Origin: Deltaproteobacteria bacterium | GTDB lineage: Bacteria > Desulfobacterota > UBA8473 | Assembly (NCBI GenBank): GCA_030623035.1 | Contig: JAUXFK010000003.1 | Coordinates: 1 to 35,910, forward strand | Length of the DNA: 35,910 nt | Reading direction: 5' to 3' | In this document: one piece after another, positions 22,424 through 32,258 of the stretch | Layout of the letters: every line of letters begins with the position of its first letter | Numbering within the stretch: position 1 is the first letter of the stretch | Notes under the pieces: model-generated | The model's input: only the letters and a program-made list of their open reading frames with translations | The model's database searches: none | What the model was told of the DNA's origin: nothing | Program-made: the position numbers and the translations under genes

Positions 22424-23434
22424 ATGAAGAGGGTTTTGGATGCAAAAAGGGGAATGAAGGTTCTGTCAAGGTTTCAAGAATCAAATGTCCTTGTTCTCGG
22501 TGATATAATGCTAGATGAATTTATATGGGGAAAGGTGTCGAGGATCTCTCCTGAGGCCCCTGTCCCTGTAGTGAATGTTACCTCAGAGAGCTTCCGTTTA
22601 GGTGGAGCCACAAATGTAGTTAATAATATTTTCTCCTTAGGTGGAAATGTATATGTGTGTGGTGTAGTTGGAGATGATGAGAATGGAGAGAAACTGGTTA
22701 ACAGTTTAATGGATATGGGTATTGATACCACTGGAATCATTATTGAAAAGGGCAGGCCTACTTCAGTAAAGACAAGGGTAATCGCCAATAACCAGCAGGT
22801 AGTTCGATACGACCGTGAAGATATTTCTAATATTAACCTGAATAGTATGCAGAAGATCATTTCATACATAAGAACGAATCTGGACAGTATAGATGCAATT
22901 ATTATATCTGATTATGGAAAGGGAATTGTCTCTGAGCAATTGATTCGAGAAATCCGTATTCTGGTTGGAGACAATGATAAGATCATATCAGTAGATCCTA
23001 AAGTGAATCATTTTTCTTATTATAAAGGTGTCACAGTAATTACTCCGAATAACATTGAGGCCGGCGAGGCTACCGGTATTGAGATCGAAGATGAGGAGAC
23101 ATTGCTGCGAGTTGGGGAGGTTTTATTAGACAGATTGGCCTGCAAATTGCTTTTGATTACCCGTGGGGAAGAAGGTATGACGTTGTTTGAGAAAGGCGGA
23201 GATATAACACATATCCCTACATTGGCAAAAGAGGTCTATGATGTAACTGGGGCTGGTGATACTGTAATAAGTGCTTTAACACTTGCACTGACAGCCGGGG
23301 CATCTTTAAAGGAGGCTTCGGCTATTGCCAATTATGCGGCTGGGATTGTAGTAGGGGAGGTAGGGACAGCGACAGTGACCGTGGAAAACTTAAAAGATGC
23401 TATAAAGAGCAATAGAGTCATAAAAGATGAGTAA
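22424..23434 (+). CDS. rfaE1: D-glycero-beta-D-manno-heptose-7-phosphate kinase (RfaE1/HldE N-terminal domain)
   Basis: VLGDIMLDEFIWGKVSRISPEAPVPVV, GGATNVVNNIFSLGG, VDPKVNHFSYYKGVTVITPN, DVTGAGDTVISAL; no nucleotidyltransferase domain. Confidence 0.94.
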   Translation: MKRVLDAKRGMKVLSRFQESNVLVLGDIMLDEFIWGKVSRISPEAPVPVVNVTSESFRLGGATNVVNNIFSLGGNVYVCGVVGDDENGEKLVNSLMDMGIDTTGIIIEKGRPTSVKTRVIANNQQVVRYDREDISNINLNSMQKIISYIRTNLDSIDAIIISDYGKGIVSEQLIREIRILVGDNDKIISVDPKVNHFSYYKGVTVITPNNIEAGEATGIEIEDEETLLRVGEVLLDRLACKLLLITRGEEGMTLFEKGGDITHIPTLAKEVYDVTGAGDTVISALTLALTAGASLKEASAIANYAAGIVVGEVGTATVTVENLKDAIKSNRVIKDE

Positions 23435-23960
23435 GCCCAATGTCCCGAAACCAGTAAAACTGATAGCCAGTGTATTTTCAAAGACCAATGAATTGATTGT
23501 AGCAGCAACAGAAGAGTTATCAAGGAAATTTGGCAGGATTGATTTTATTTCTGAGATATTCCCTTTCAACTCCACAACATACTATAATAAAGAGATGGGT
23601 AAAGATCTGATTCGGAGGTTTTTGTCGTTTAATAAAATGATTTTGCCCCATAGACTGCCCGATATAAAACTCTATACCAATAAGATTGAGAAGGATTTTT
23701 CAGATTGTCAGGGGGATAGAAGGTTGAACATAGATCCAGGTTATATTTCCTTAAGCCACTTAATCCTTGCAACAGGGAAAGGATATGCACACAGGCCGTG
23801 TCTGAGAAAAGGGATATATGCTGACTTGACTTTAATATACAAAGATAAGAGATTCCAGGCTTTGGATTGGACATATCCGGACTATAGGTCCAAAGAGATT
23901 ATAGAATTGATGAATACAGTGAGAAGAAACTATGTATTCCAACTTAAAGGGTTAAAATGA
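23427..23960 (+). CDS. DUF4416 family protein
   Basis: PVKLIASVFSK, FGRIDFISEIFPFNSTTYYNKEMG, LNIDPGYISLSHLILATGKGYAHRPCLRKGIYADLTLIYKD are typical of this family; overlaps the rfaE1 end. Confidence 0.85.
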   Translation: MSKPNVPKPVKLIASVFSKTNELIVAATEELSRKFGRIDFISEIFPFNSTTYYNKEMGKDLIRRFLSFNKMILPHRLPDIKLYTNKIEKDFSDCQGDRRLNIDPGYISLSHLILATGKGYAHRPCLRKGIYADLTLIYKDKRFQALDWTYPDYRSKEIIELMNTVRRNYVFQLKGLK

Positions 23961-23967
23961 GAGAACG

Positions 23968-24846
23968 ATGTTAAAGAGTATGACTGGTTATGGATGGGGA
24001 GAGAGTCTTTTGGAAGATGGCGGTATCGTTGTTGAGGTAAAGTCGGTTAACCACAGATACCTTGATTTTACTTCGAGAGTGCCAAAGAGGTTTCTCTCCT
24101 ATGAGAGTGAGATAAGAAAGGATATATATAAAAGATTTTCCAGAGGGCGTTTTGAGGTTACTATTCAATCAAATTATACGAAAGAAGGGGAACAAAAGGC
24201 AGAGTTAAATATTGAGTTAGCAAAAGAGTATTATTCAGCCTTAAGAGAATTAAAGGACAGGTTACAACTCGATGACGAGATAGGTTTGGGTTTGCTTGCC
24301 GGGTTAAAAGATGTAATTATTGTTAAGGAGATAGATTCCGAGCATAAAGGGGAACAAGATGCATTTAAAGAAGCTTTTGAGAGTGCATTAGATTCTTTAG
24401 AAAGAATGAGAGTATTTGAGGGCGAAGTTATTTATAAGGATTTTTTAGAGAAATTGGGTACTGTCAGGAGGTTAATTGATGAAATTAGAATAAAATCCCC
24501 CCAGGTTTTGATCTATTATAGAGACAGGCTTGCAAAAAGAGTAAAGGAGCTAAGCGGTGCCTTTGAACTTGATATTCAAAGGCTTAATCAAGAAGTCGCT
24601 TTATTTGCAGAAAAAAGTGACATTACAGAAGAGCTTGTTCGCATTGGAAGCCATCTTGAACAGTTCGGTATGATTATAGACATGGATGAGCCCGTTGGAA
24701 GGAAGTTGGATTTTCTACTTCAAGAGATAAATCGTGAAGCCAATACCATAGCGTCCAAGGCGAATGACTCGGAGATTTCACAGAAGGTTGTAAAGATTAA
24801 AAGTGAACTGGAGAAGATCAGGGAACAGGTTCAAAACATAGAATAA
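23968..24846 (+). CDS. yicC: YicC family endoribonuclease-like protein
   Basis: [12 protein letters not shown]...[20 protein letters not shown]-terminal [49 protein letters not shown]. Confidence 0.95.
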   Translation: MLKSMTGYGWGESLLEDGGIVVEVKSVNHRYLDFTSRVPKRFLSYESEIRKDIYKRFSRGRFEVTIQSNYTKEGEQKAELNIELAKEYYSALRELKDRLQLDDEIGLGLLAGLKDVIIVKEIDSEHKGEQDAFKEAFESALDSLERMRVFEGEVIYKDFLEKLGTVRRLIDEIRIKSPQVLIYYRDRLAKRVKELSGAFELDIQRLNQEVALFAEKSDITEELVRIGSHLEQFGMIIDMDEPVGRKLDFLLQEINREANTIASKANDSEISQKVVKIKSELEKIREQVQNIE

Positions 24847-24881
24847 CAATAATTAGATCTTATATGAGTTGGAGGTTATTG

Positions 24882-25139
24882 ATGAGTTTGTTATTGAATA
24901 TCGGATTTGGAAATGTAGTTGTATCATCAAGAGTAGTAGCGATTGTTTCTCCTAGCTCTGCCCCTATGAAGAGGTTAAAGGATGAGGCGAAAAAGGACAG
25001 GAAGCTGATAGATGCTTCTCAAGGGAGGAAGACCCGATCTATTATAATAACGGACAGTAATCATGTTATCCTATCCGCAGTTCAGGCGGAGACTGTGGCG
25101 CAGAGATTCGATTCTGAAGATGGTTCAAAAACGTATTAA
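24882..25139 (+). CDS. DUF370 / RemA-like regulatory protein
   Basis: [76 protein letters not shown] matches the RemA/DUF370 pattern; ATG at 24882 has a ggagg SD 7 nt upstream. Confidence 0.92.
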   Translation: MSLLLNIGFGNVVVSSRVVAIVSPSSAPMKRLKDEAKKDRKLIDASQGRKTRSIIITDSNHVILSAVQAETVAQRFDSEDGSKTY

Positions 25140-25167
25140 TTAAACAGGATTTAACAGACCAAAGCAA

Positions 25168-25782
25168 ATGGATAAAGAGGGATTATTGTTTGTATTATCA
25201 GCCCCATCTGGTGCTGGGAAAACATCATTATGTAAAGAGGTCGTTAGTTTTTTTCCTGATCTATGGCACTCTGTATCATACACTACGAGGCCTTGTAGGC
25301 CAGGGGAGAACGATAGAGTTGATTATCATTTTGTCTCCAAAGAGAAGTTCAAAGAGATGGTTGATACCAGGAAATTTGCAGAATGGTCTGAGATTTATGG
25401 GGATAGATATGGCACTCCAATAAACGCCTTGAAAGAGCATAAAAGCAATGGAATTGACATGATTCTCGATATAGATGGAAAAGGGGCCAGACAGCTCAGG
25501 GATAGCTTTCCAAAAGGTATCTATATATTCGTACTTCCTCCATCGTGGGAAGATCTGGAGGAGAGACTAAGGGCTAGAATGACGAATACGGATAAGGAGA
25601 TTAAAAAACGTTTGAAAAATACAAAAAAAGAGCTTCAGTATATTTTTGACTACGATTATATAGTTATAAATAATAACTTCGAAACGGCAGTATTCGAACT
25701 CATTTCAATAATAATTGCAGAAAGATGCCGCAGAGAGAGGGTCTTTCATAAGGTTGATGAACTATTAAAACCGGGCCTTTGA
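25168..25782 (+). CDS. gmk: Guanylate kinase
   Basis: LSAPSGAGKTSLCKEV P-loop, SVSYTTRPCRPGENDRVDYHFVSKEKF, FAEWSEIYGDRYGTP, ILDIDGKGARQLR. Confidence 0.97.
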   Translation: MDKEGLLFVLSAPSGAGKTSLCKEVVSFFPDLWHSVSYTTRPCRPGENDRVDYHFVSKEKFKEMVDTRKFAEWSEIYGDRYGTPINALKEHKSNGIDMILDIDGKGARQLRDSFPKGIYIFVLPPSWEDLEERLRARMTNTDKEIKKRLKNTKKELQYIFDYDYIVINNNFETAVFELISIIIAERCRRERVFHKVDELLKPGL

Positions 25783-25800
25783 ACCGCTTTAAACTTAAAT

Positions 25801-25944
25801 AGTGTCCATCCAGAAATGAGCGATTTTGTTCAAGGTCAAGGAAGGCGAAGCTTTTAACCACAGGAATATATTGAGATATTTCGAGGATTAAAATCTGAGC
25901 CTGACACAGAGATTGGGCAAAAGGGCCATTTATGGATGGACACT
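25801..25944. repeat. Family C TIR element (144 bp) overlapping the transposase stop codon
   Basis: agtgtccatccagaaatg at the left and catttatggatggacact at the right; related copies at 22119-22172 and 27525-27602. Confidence 0.85.
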
Positions 25945-26413
25945 AAATATTTGCCCGTTCATCTATGAGATCGTGTTCTTTTGTATCTTGAAGTAAACTC
26001 TTTAACTCTTCTATATTTAAACTCCCCATAGTCTCTATATAAAAATTTCCGCTCCAAAGCTTTTTTATCCTGTACTTCTTCTGTATCTCCCTATGCCTAT
26101 TTAAGATTGAAAATGATGTCCTTTCTATTATATCCTTAACAATGCCGGGTATGTAATGGGTGGGTTTGGCACATAAAATCAGATGGGCATGGTCTGGATG
26201 AAGAACCAGCCCAAATAACTCGTATCCCTTATAAAGAGTAATTTCTTTAAAGATTATTTCCAGTTCTGTTGCTGTTTTACTGGTAATTATAGGCTGTTTC
26301 TTGGGTGTAAAGAGTATCAGATGATAACTGATCCTATATGCAAGGTCTGAATATCTATTATAATTTGTTTCCTTAAGGGGTTTGAAATAGGAGCAAAGGA
26401 TAATATGGGGCAT
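25943..26413 (-). mobile_element. IS200-like (Y1/HUH) transposase CDS
   Basis: YHLILFTPKKQPIIT, HPDHAHLILCAKP (HUH), KKLWSGNFYIETMGS with a candidate catalytic Tyr; single-domain TnpA_IS200/REP-associated type; no adjacent tnpB. Confidence 0.85.
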
Positions 26414-26469
26414 ATTTTTTTGTGAAATTTTAAATCCCTCTTTTTAAACTGACCTTTAAGTATGATTGA

Positions 26470-27507
26470 TCAGGGAAAGAGGGGCAGGTTCTTTATCCCT
26501 GAGTCCTCAGGGAATCCATACATAATGTTCATATCTTGAATTGCTTGCCCTGAAGCGCCTTTAACCAGATTGTCTATTGCAGATATTACGACTATCCTTT
26601 TTGTCCTTGGATCGAATCGCATTCCTATATCACAGAAATTGCTCCCTTTAACCAAAGAGATATTGGGAAGACTGTCTTCAGGGTGTATTCTTACAAATCT
26701 CTCTTTACTATAGAAATCGGTGTAAATCCCTATTAACTCTGATGTTGAAATGTCTTGAAGGGAGTTTGAATATATAGTGGTCAGTATACCTCTATTTACG
26801 GGTATTAAATGTGGAGTAAAAGAGATGATGACATTTTTATGGGCAAGCAGGCTTAACTCTTGCTCTATCTCAGGTGTATGCCTGTGTTCTCCTATCTTAT
26901 AAGCATTAAGCCCTTCATTAACCTCACAGAAAAGATATTCCGTTGCCACTGTTCGACCGGCCCCAGAGACACCTGATTTGGAGTCCACAACTATATTTTT
27001 TATGTCTATTAAATTGTTCTTCAGTAAAGGGGCGAGTCCGAGTATCGCACTGGTTGGGTAACAACCCGGATTGGCAATAAGTTTCGCCTTTTTTATTTTA
27101 TCCCTGTGCAACTCAGGAAGGCCATAGACAGACTCCTTTAAAAGGTCTGGGGAGGTGTGGCTGCTATACCATTTTTCATAGACCTCAGGATTATTAAAGC
27201 GAAAATCCGCACTGAGGTCTACGACCTTTTTACCCCTCTTCATCAACTCGGGAACGATATTCATTGCTACCTTATGCGGTAAAGCACAGATTATGAAATC
27301 AGAGAGATTACAGATATGATCTGGCGATGGGCTTGTAAATTTAAGGTTTATTTCTGAAGCAAAGGCAGGAAAGACTTCCGACACCTTCATTCCATCAAAC
27401 TTTCTTGATGTCAATGCGGTTATCTTTGCATCCGGATGTCTAAGCATAAGTCTGATCAGTTCTTGACCTGTATACCCACTTGCACCAATTATTGCAACTT
27501 TTAGCAT
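26470..27507 (-). CDS. argC: N-acetyl-gamma-glutamyl-phosphate reductase
   Basis: [66 protein letters not shown]. The ORF can extend to a GTG at 27519. Confidence 0.97.
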   Translation of the reverse strand: MLKVAIIGASGYTGQELIRLMLRHPDAKITALTSRKFDGMKVSEVFPAFASEINLKFTSPSPDHICNLSDFIICALPHKVAMNIVPELMKRGKKVVDLSADFRFNNPEVYEKWYSSHTSPDLLKESVYGLPELHRDKIKKAKLIANPGCYPTSAILGLAPLLKNNLIDIKNIVVDSKSGVSGAGRTVATEYLFCEVNEGLNAYKIGEHRHTPEIEQELSLLAHKNVIISFTPHLIPVNRGILTTIYSNSLQDISTSELIGIYTDFYSKERFVRIHPEDSLPNISLVKGSNFCDIGMRFDPRTKRIVVISAIDNLVKGASGQAIQDMNIMYGFPEDSGIKNLPLFP

Positions 27508-27524
27508 CTTTTTTCTCACTGATC

Positions 27525-27602
27525 TCCACAGAAATGCCCCTTTTGCCCAATCTCTTCACTTTCTTTGATCTGAAACAGGATTACTCATTTCTGGATGGAC
27601 AC
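27525..27602. repeat. Short (about 78 bp) family C derivative
   Basis: Reverse complement gtgtccatccagaaatgag...agagattgggcaaaaggggcatttctgtgga matches both ends of the 25801-25944 element without its middle. Confidence 0.75.
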
Positions 27603-27611
27603 ATAATAATA

Positions 27612-27873
27612 AATAATGGCTATTGAGTTAACTCAGCAAAGGCGGTCACATTATAACGCGTGCAACTGTTTGAGCAGTGTAGTGAGCGTTAAGAAAGAAC
27701 AGGAGATTGTTTCTTGGTTGTGAGTCGTAACATATTTATTTGTGACTGTCTAATTCAAATGATCAATACTGTTCTTTCTTTATGCTCACTAAATCGCGAG
27801 TTTTGCACGGGTTATAATGTGATTGCCTTTGCTGTGACCGATTTTTTGAAAAGAGAAGTCAATAACCATTTAA
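27612..27873. repeat. Palindromic intergenic element, family A copy 4
   Basis: aatggctattgagttaactcagcaaaggcggtcacattataacgcgtgcaactgtttgagc...gagcgttaagaaagaacag / ctgttctttctttatgctc...gcgagttttgcacgggttataatgtgattgcc...gaagtcaataaccattta. Confidence 0.88.
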
Positions 27874-27875
27874 TA

Positions 27876-27902
27876 AAAAAAAGGCCAAAGAGGCCTTCTT
27901 TT
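27876..27902 (-). terminator. Rho-independent terminator for rplM-rpsI
   Basis: On the minus strand gaaggcctctttggccttttttttatt: aaggcc/ggcctt stem plus a T-tract, just 3' of rpsI. Confidence 0.8.
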
Positions 27903-27917
27903 AGATATATAGAAGTT

Positions 27918-28310
27918 TTACCTCTTGGAGTATTGAAATCTTGCCCTTGCCCCTTTTTGTCCGTATTTCTTTCGTTCTTTGATTCTTGAATCCCTGGTTA
28001 TAAACCCAGCCTTCTTTAAAATCGGTCTAAAATTGTCGTTTACCTCTAATAGTGCCTTTGTTATACCGTGTTTTATCGCTCCAGCCTGACCGGATGTGCC
28101 TCCACCTCGGACAGTCGCAAACACGTCGTAATTCTCAGATGTGGCAGTTAATCCAAACGGTTGCCTGATTACCATCTTTAAGGTTTCACGTTTGAAATAT
28201 TCATCGATGGATTGGTTGTTAATCTTAAATTTACCACTGCCGGGTTTTAACCATACCCTCGCTATGGATGACTTTCTCTTTCCTGTTGCATAAAAACTCT
28301 CTTCTGCCAT
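27918..28310 (-). CDS. rpsI: 30S ribosomal protein S9
   Basis: [77 protein letters not shown]; start refined to MAEESFY. Confidence 0.98.
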   Translation of the reverse strand: MAEESFYATGKRKSSIARVWLKPGSGKFKINNQSIDEYFKRETLKMVIRQPFGLTATSENYDVFATVRGGGTSGQAGAIKHGITKALLEVNDNFRPILKKAGFITRDSRIKERKKYGQKGARARFQYSKR

Positions 28311-28376
28311 TAAAAACTCCTCCATTTTCAAACAAAATAGATCACTGGAGAGGGGATAAAGGGGTCATTGTCCTTA

Positions 28377-28805
28377 TTAAATATCCAGGATTTCAGGATT
28401 TTGAGCCTCGTGTGGATGTTCATCTCCAGCATATATCTTTAATTTTGTAATCATTTTTCTGCCAAGTCTGTTTTTGGGTAACATGCCTTTTACAGCCAGC
28501 CTTATAAGCTCCCTGGGGTCTTTTTGCTGTAACTTCTCTGCAACAATCGATTTGAGACCTCCAGGATAACCACTATGGTGATAATAAACCTTCTGTTGTA
28601 GCTTTTTCCCTGTTAGAATAATCTTCTTTGCATTTATAATAACTATAAAATCTCCTGTATCTACATGGGGTGTATAGATAGGTTTATGCTTCCCCCTCAG
28701 TATTATAGCACTCTTGCTGGCCAGCCTTCCAAGGGCTTCCCCCTTTGCGTCTATTAAATACCACTTTCTTTCAAATTCACCCGCTTTGGCACTGAAAGTC
28801 TTCAT
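28377..28805 (-). CDS. rplM: 50S ribosomal protein L13
   Basis: [68 protein letters not shown]...[10 protein letters not shown]; start refined from the longer ORF. Confidence 0.98.
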   Translation of the reverse strand: MKTFSAKAGEFERKWYLIDAKGEALGRLASKSAIILRGKHKPIYTPHVDTGDFIVIINAKKIILTGKKLQQKVYYHHSGYPGGLKSIVAEKLQQKDPRELIRLAVKGMLPKNRLGRKMITKLKIYAGDEHPHEAQNPEILDI

Positions 28806-28982
28806 TGTCTTCTCCAAACTCCGCTCGTTGTTTATAAACTTTGATATATTAGTGGTTTTCTTTTTTTTTGTCAAGCAAAATGTGGGCTTGCATAGGGGTG
28901 CTTCAAAATAAACTGTACCATTTTTCAGATTGCAGTAGGATTCCTTATAAGCAGTTGCAAGGTATGATTTTACAACCCTTTT

Positions 28983-29003
28983 TGAGTTAACCCAATAGCC
29001 ATT
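28983..29003. repeat. Solo family A terminus
   Basis: gagttaacccaatagccattc matches the family A TIR (rc gaatggctattgggttaactc). Confidence 0.55.
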
Positions 29004-29021
29004 CACAACTTATGAACTCAT

Positions 29022-30449
29022 TTAGAGGAGAAACTCAGCAGACTGAATTCCGTAGGCCGAGGGATGAATGCTTTTTTTAATATTTCGTAGATATGAGCCT
29101 TTTTGAGTATCCAATTCTTCCAGACTGACAGTCTTTCCTTTTCTAAAACGGCCTTGATCATCAGACAACAATAAAACGACCCGAGGTCGAGCTTTATCGC
29201 TATCTTCAGGGGATTCGATTACTAGACCCAATTCATCTGTGTCCAGTTTCAAAAGTGTTCCCACCGGATAGATCCCTAACATATTGATAAATAATTTTAG
29301 CAGGATTGGATCATAATCTTCCCCTATCTTTTCAAGCATAGTTTCAAGAGCACGGTCTGGGCTAAATGGAGCAGGTCGATATACCCGAGCAGATGTAAGG
29401 GCGTCGAAGACATCTGCTATGGTTATGATTCTTCCGAACAGGCTTTGGCTTTTCTTTCTATTCAGCCGAGGATAACCTGAAAGATTGAATTTCAGATGAT
29501 GCTCGAAAGGAGGAAGAAAGCTTTCGACCTTAAAGTCATTTGAAGCATTTAATTGGATGATATATTTCACGCTTCTCAAAGGGTGTTTCTCTATCTCCTC
29601 AAACTCTTCATCGCTCAATCGACCGGGCTTATTAAGGATATCCAGGGGTATGTCCAACTTTCCCAAATCGTGAAGAAGCCCACAGATGCCGAGTTTTCTT
29701 AAAGACATTTTCGATAGCCCAATTTGTTTCCCAAGACACAGGGAGAGTAACGCAACATTGACCGAGTGGGTATATGTGTAGTCATGATAATCCCGAATCG
29801 TGCTTAAACTGAGGAGTATGGGCTTATCCTCGGTATGCATGTCCATCATATCTTGAATAATCCGTTTTATCTTCCGAACTCCCACCTTTTTTTGTGAGCC
29901 TAATTTATCGGTCAATTCTTTTAACGAGGTCAAGGCATTAAAGTAACCTTTTAGGGCCAATTCCTTTCGTTCGAGATCGTGTTCCTGAAGGTCTGTCTCT
30001 TCTCCCTTCTCGATCTGTATCCATGAAAACTCCTTCCTCTTACTGAGTTGCATTACGAGCCAATCTATGGGATCCTCTTGACCTTCAGCTTTGTTTAGGA
30101 TGCGTATAAAACTCAGGATATTATCATAAGAGGCATCCTTGATGGCTGCAAAGAAGCGAAGCCCTCGAAGCTTTCGATTTTTGAAGTAATCGAGCATCTC
30201 TTGGACGAGACTTAAGTTATCACGTCGGTAGGGAAGCTTCTCTTCCTCCAGGTAGAACCTATCACGGGACATAGAAATCATCAAAGATCTCTCGTGCACC
30301 CACCAAGGAGCCAGGACTTCGTTGAACTCTTTCGCACAGTCTAAAAGTAACTGATTGTTATCCTGGTGGATCTTGACGGACTGAACGAGCCTATACAGGA
30401 GTCTAAGAAAATTCTCTCCTAAAAGGGTTTTTTGTTTTTCTAAATCCAT
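29022..30449 (-). CDS. HD-GYP domain protein (putative cyclic-dinucleotide phosphodiesterase)
   Basis: HSVNVALLSLCLG, CGLLHDLGKLDIPLDILNKPGRLSDEEFEEIEKHPLRSVKYI, FEHHLKFNLSGYPRL, RIITIADVFDALTSARVYRPAPFSPDRAL. Confidence 0.9.
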   Translation of the reverse strand: MDLEKQKTLLGENFLRLLYRLVQSVKIHQDNNQLLLDCAKEFNEVLAPWWVHERSLMISMSRDRFYLEEEKLPYRRDNLSLVQEMLDYFKNRKLRGLRFFAAIKDASYDNILSFIRILNKAEGQEDPIDWLVMQLSKRKEFSWIQIEKGEETDLQEHDLERKELALKGYFNALTSLKELTDKLGSQKKVGVRKIKRIIQDMMDMHTEDKPILLSLSTIRDYHDYTYTHSVNVALLSLCLGKQIGLSKMSLRKLGICGLLHDLGKLDIPLDILNKPGRLSDEEFEEIEKHPLRSVKYIIQLNASNDFKVESFLPPFEHHLKFNLSGYPRLNRKKSQSLFGRIITIADVFDALTSARVYRPAPFSPDRALETMLEKIGEDYDPILLKLFINMLGIYPVGTLLKLDTDELGLVIESPEDSDKARPRVVLLLSDDQGRFRKGKTVSLEELDTQKGSYLRNIKKSIHPSAYGIQSAEFLL

Positions 30450-30460
30450 TTTTTATCCAG

Positions 30461-32155
30461 TCAACTGTATGCCTTCATGGCCTTTCGGTAGGCAATTCGC
30501 ACACTTGGAAACAGGCTTCTGGAAGCCTTTTTCAGGATATCTTTTGCTTCCTCTGTCTCCAATAAGATCAAAGCGATTGCTGCGCCATTCCGATGTGATG
30601 ATCTGGTATTACTGGGTATCCAAGCTTTTGTTAAAAGATGTTTTTTTAAAAACGGGGCTGAAACAGAGGAGCCACATTTCCCCAGGATTCTATAACAGGC
30701 CAGTAGGTGCTCGCGATCTGTGTTTTGCCCCACCTTTTTTTCAATATAGTCTAGTAACAGACTTTCTGCCAGCTCACTTTTTTGGCTGCCCATATAGTTC
30801 AACAATAATTGTCGAATCTCCTTGTTATCATCTTCGATTAATGGGAAAAGCTTCTTGAGCAACTGCGCATCTCTTTTGAGCAAATGTTTGAGTGCCTGTT
30901 TGCGTACCCCATAAGAAGAATGGTGGGTCATGCTTAGAAGTATCTGAGTAGGTTTTTCCCCCTCAAGCTGCCCCAGTACATAGACAAGCTTTTGGGCTGT
31001 AGAATCGTCTGATTGATTCATCAATAGCTCTAAGGGACGGATATCTTTCCTTGCCAAGACCTTGATGACTTCCATGACTTCTCTTTGTATACCTGGGGAT
31101 TGAATCTGAGGTAACATAGGACCAATTGTAAGAATCGCCCTTGAGGGAAGGAGTATGAGCAGCTGCTTTAAAGGCTTCATTTGGTTTTGATCAAGCATGT
31201 CCAAAGTGGACCAAAACCGTAAAAGAACGCCTAGGACATCGGGGGTTGTGGTTTTAACAAAAAAACTGTCTATTAAAGCAGACGCCCATGGGTTATTGGA
31301 TTTGTATGTTTTTTGGATTTTATATAATTCGTTAGTGAGTTTGAGCGCAAATTGAAATTCGGCTTGCTCAAGAGAATGTTGAAACTCATTTTTCAGAAAT
31401 TCTAAAACAATGATAAAGTCGGTTTTGGAACTTTGATCAGTGAGGAGAATTGTCAGCAATTCCAAAAGGTCTTGCCTAGTGTTATAATTCTCCTGAACCG
31501 CGATCATCTTTCGAAGTTTACTGACTTCTTCGGGTGTCAATTTCCAGAAGTTTTCTTCTTTGCTTTCTGGCGGTATCGCCATTGGAATGTCTTGTATCTC
31601 TTCCTGCTGGGCTGTGTTATTGCTTTCAGACTCACTTGCATGGAAAAGGGACAAATCGAGTGATAGTTCAGCCTCCCAATAAACATCTGTGGCTTGGTAC
31701 CGTATATGAGGAAAATCTGATTCCCAAAGCGCTGTTACCAAATCCCCTTCAGCCTCGTCTTGCGGATCCTTGTAATGGTCTATCGTCTTGATAAAGTCGT
31801 TGATTTCATCTTGGGATAGGCCTTCTCTTATCTCAAGCCATTGAATACCATCTCGAAAAAAGATGAAGGCCAATCCCTCTTTTTCAGGTGGGTCTTGATG
31901 CAAAACTTGGTTTTTATAGAGAAGCTGTTTCTTATTCACATCGATTTTTATGACATGGAAATTCTTCAATAAGTCATCGATATGGGCATTGACTTTGGCG
32001 ATAGAATTTTGACAAATGGTATGATTCTCAGGATAAAGCGAATAGTTTTTTAGGGCTATCAATACGAGCTGTATTACATCTCTGATTGCCCTAAGTTCTT
32101 TGCTTGTTGGAAAATTATCTAAAAGGTCTAAACCTCTACCCGCTGTTTTATCCAT
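30461..32155 (-). CDS. HEAT-repeat domain protein encoded directly upstream of the HD-GYP gene
   Basis: C-terminal repeats such as AQKLVYVLGQLEGEKPTQILLSMTHHSSYGVRKQALKHLLKRDAQLLKKLFPLIEDDNKEIRQLLLNYMG; 11-nt gap to the HD-GYP CDS. Confidence 0.8.
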   Translation of the reverse strand: MDKTAGRGLDLLDNFPTSKELRAIRDVIQLVLIALKNYSLYPENHTICQNSIAKVNAHIDDLLKNFHVIKIDVNKKQLLYKNQVLHQDPPEKEGLAFIFFRDGIQWLEIREGLSQDEINDFIKTIDHYKDPQDEAEGDLVTALWESDFPHIRYQATDVYWEAELSLDLSLFHASESESNNTAQQEEIQDIPMAIPPESKEENFWKLTPEEVSKLRKMIAVQENYNTRQDLLELLTILLTDQSSKTDFIIVLEFLKNEFQHSLEQAEFQFALKLTNELYKIQKTYKSNNPWASALIDSFFVKTTTPDVLGVLLRFWSTLDMLDQNQMKPLKQLLILLPSRAILTIGPMLPQIQSPGIQREVMEVIKVLARKDIRPLELLMNQSDDSTAQKLVYVLGQLEGEKPTQILLSMTHHSSYGVRKQALKHLLKRDAQLLKKLFPLIEDDNKEIRQLLLNYMGSQKSELAESLLLDYIEKKVGQNTDREHLLACYRILGKCGSSVSAPFLKKHLLTKAWIPSNTRSSHRNGAAIALILLETEEAKDILKKASRSLFPSVRIAYRKAMKAYS

Positions 32156-32258
32156 TCGCCTATTTTTCCTTACTGGCTAAAATGACGGATTTGATTAAAC
32201 ACCCGTTCTACTTTTTTCTTAGACATCTTAAAGTTCTATTATGAAATTATTTCTATGC

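Noticed and set aside
24882-25139. DUF370/RemA gene between yicC and gmk as a novel finding
   Set aside because: This gene order (yicC-DUF370-gmk) is common in bacteria; reported only as a feature.
27714-27989. 91-aa + strand ORF as a gene
   Set aside because: Spans family A copy 4, the rpsI terminator and the antisense 3' end of rpsI.
30469-30858. 129-aa + strand ORF
   Set aside because: Antisense to the HEAT-repeat gene; composition reflects the opposite strand.
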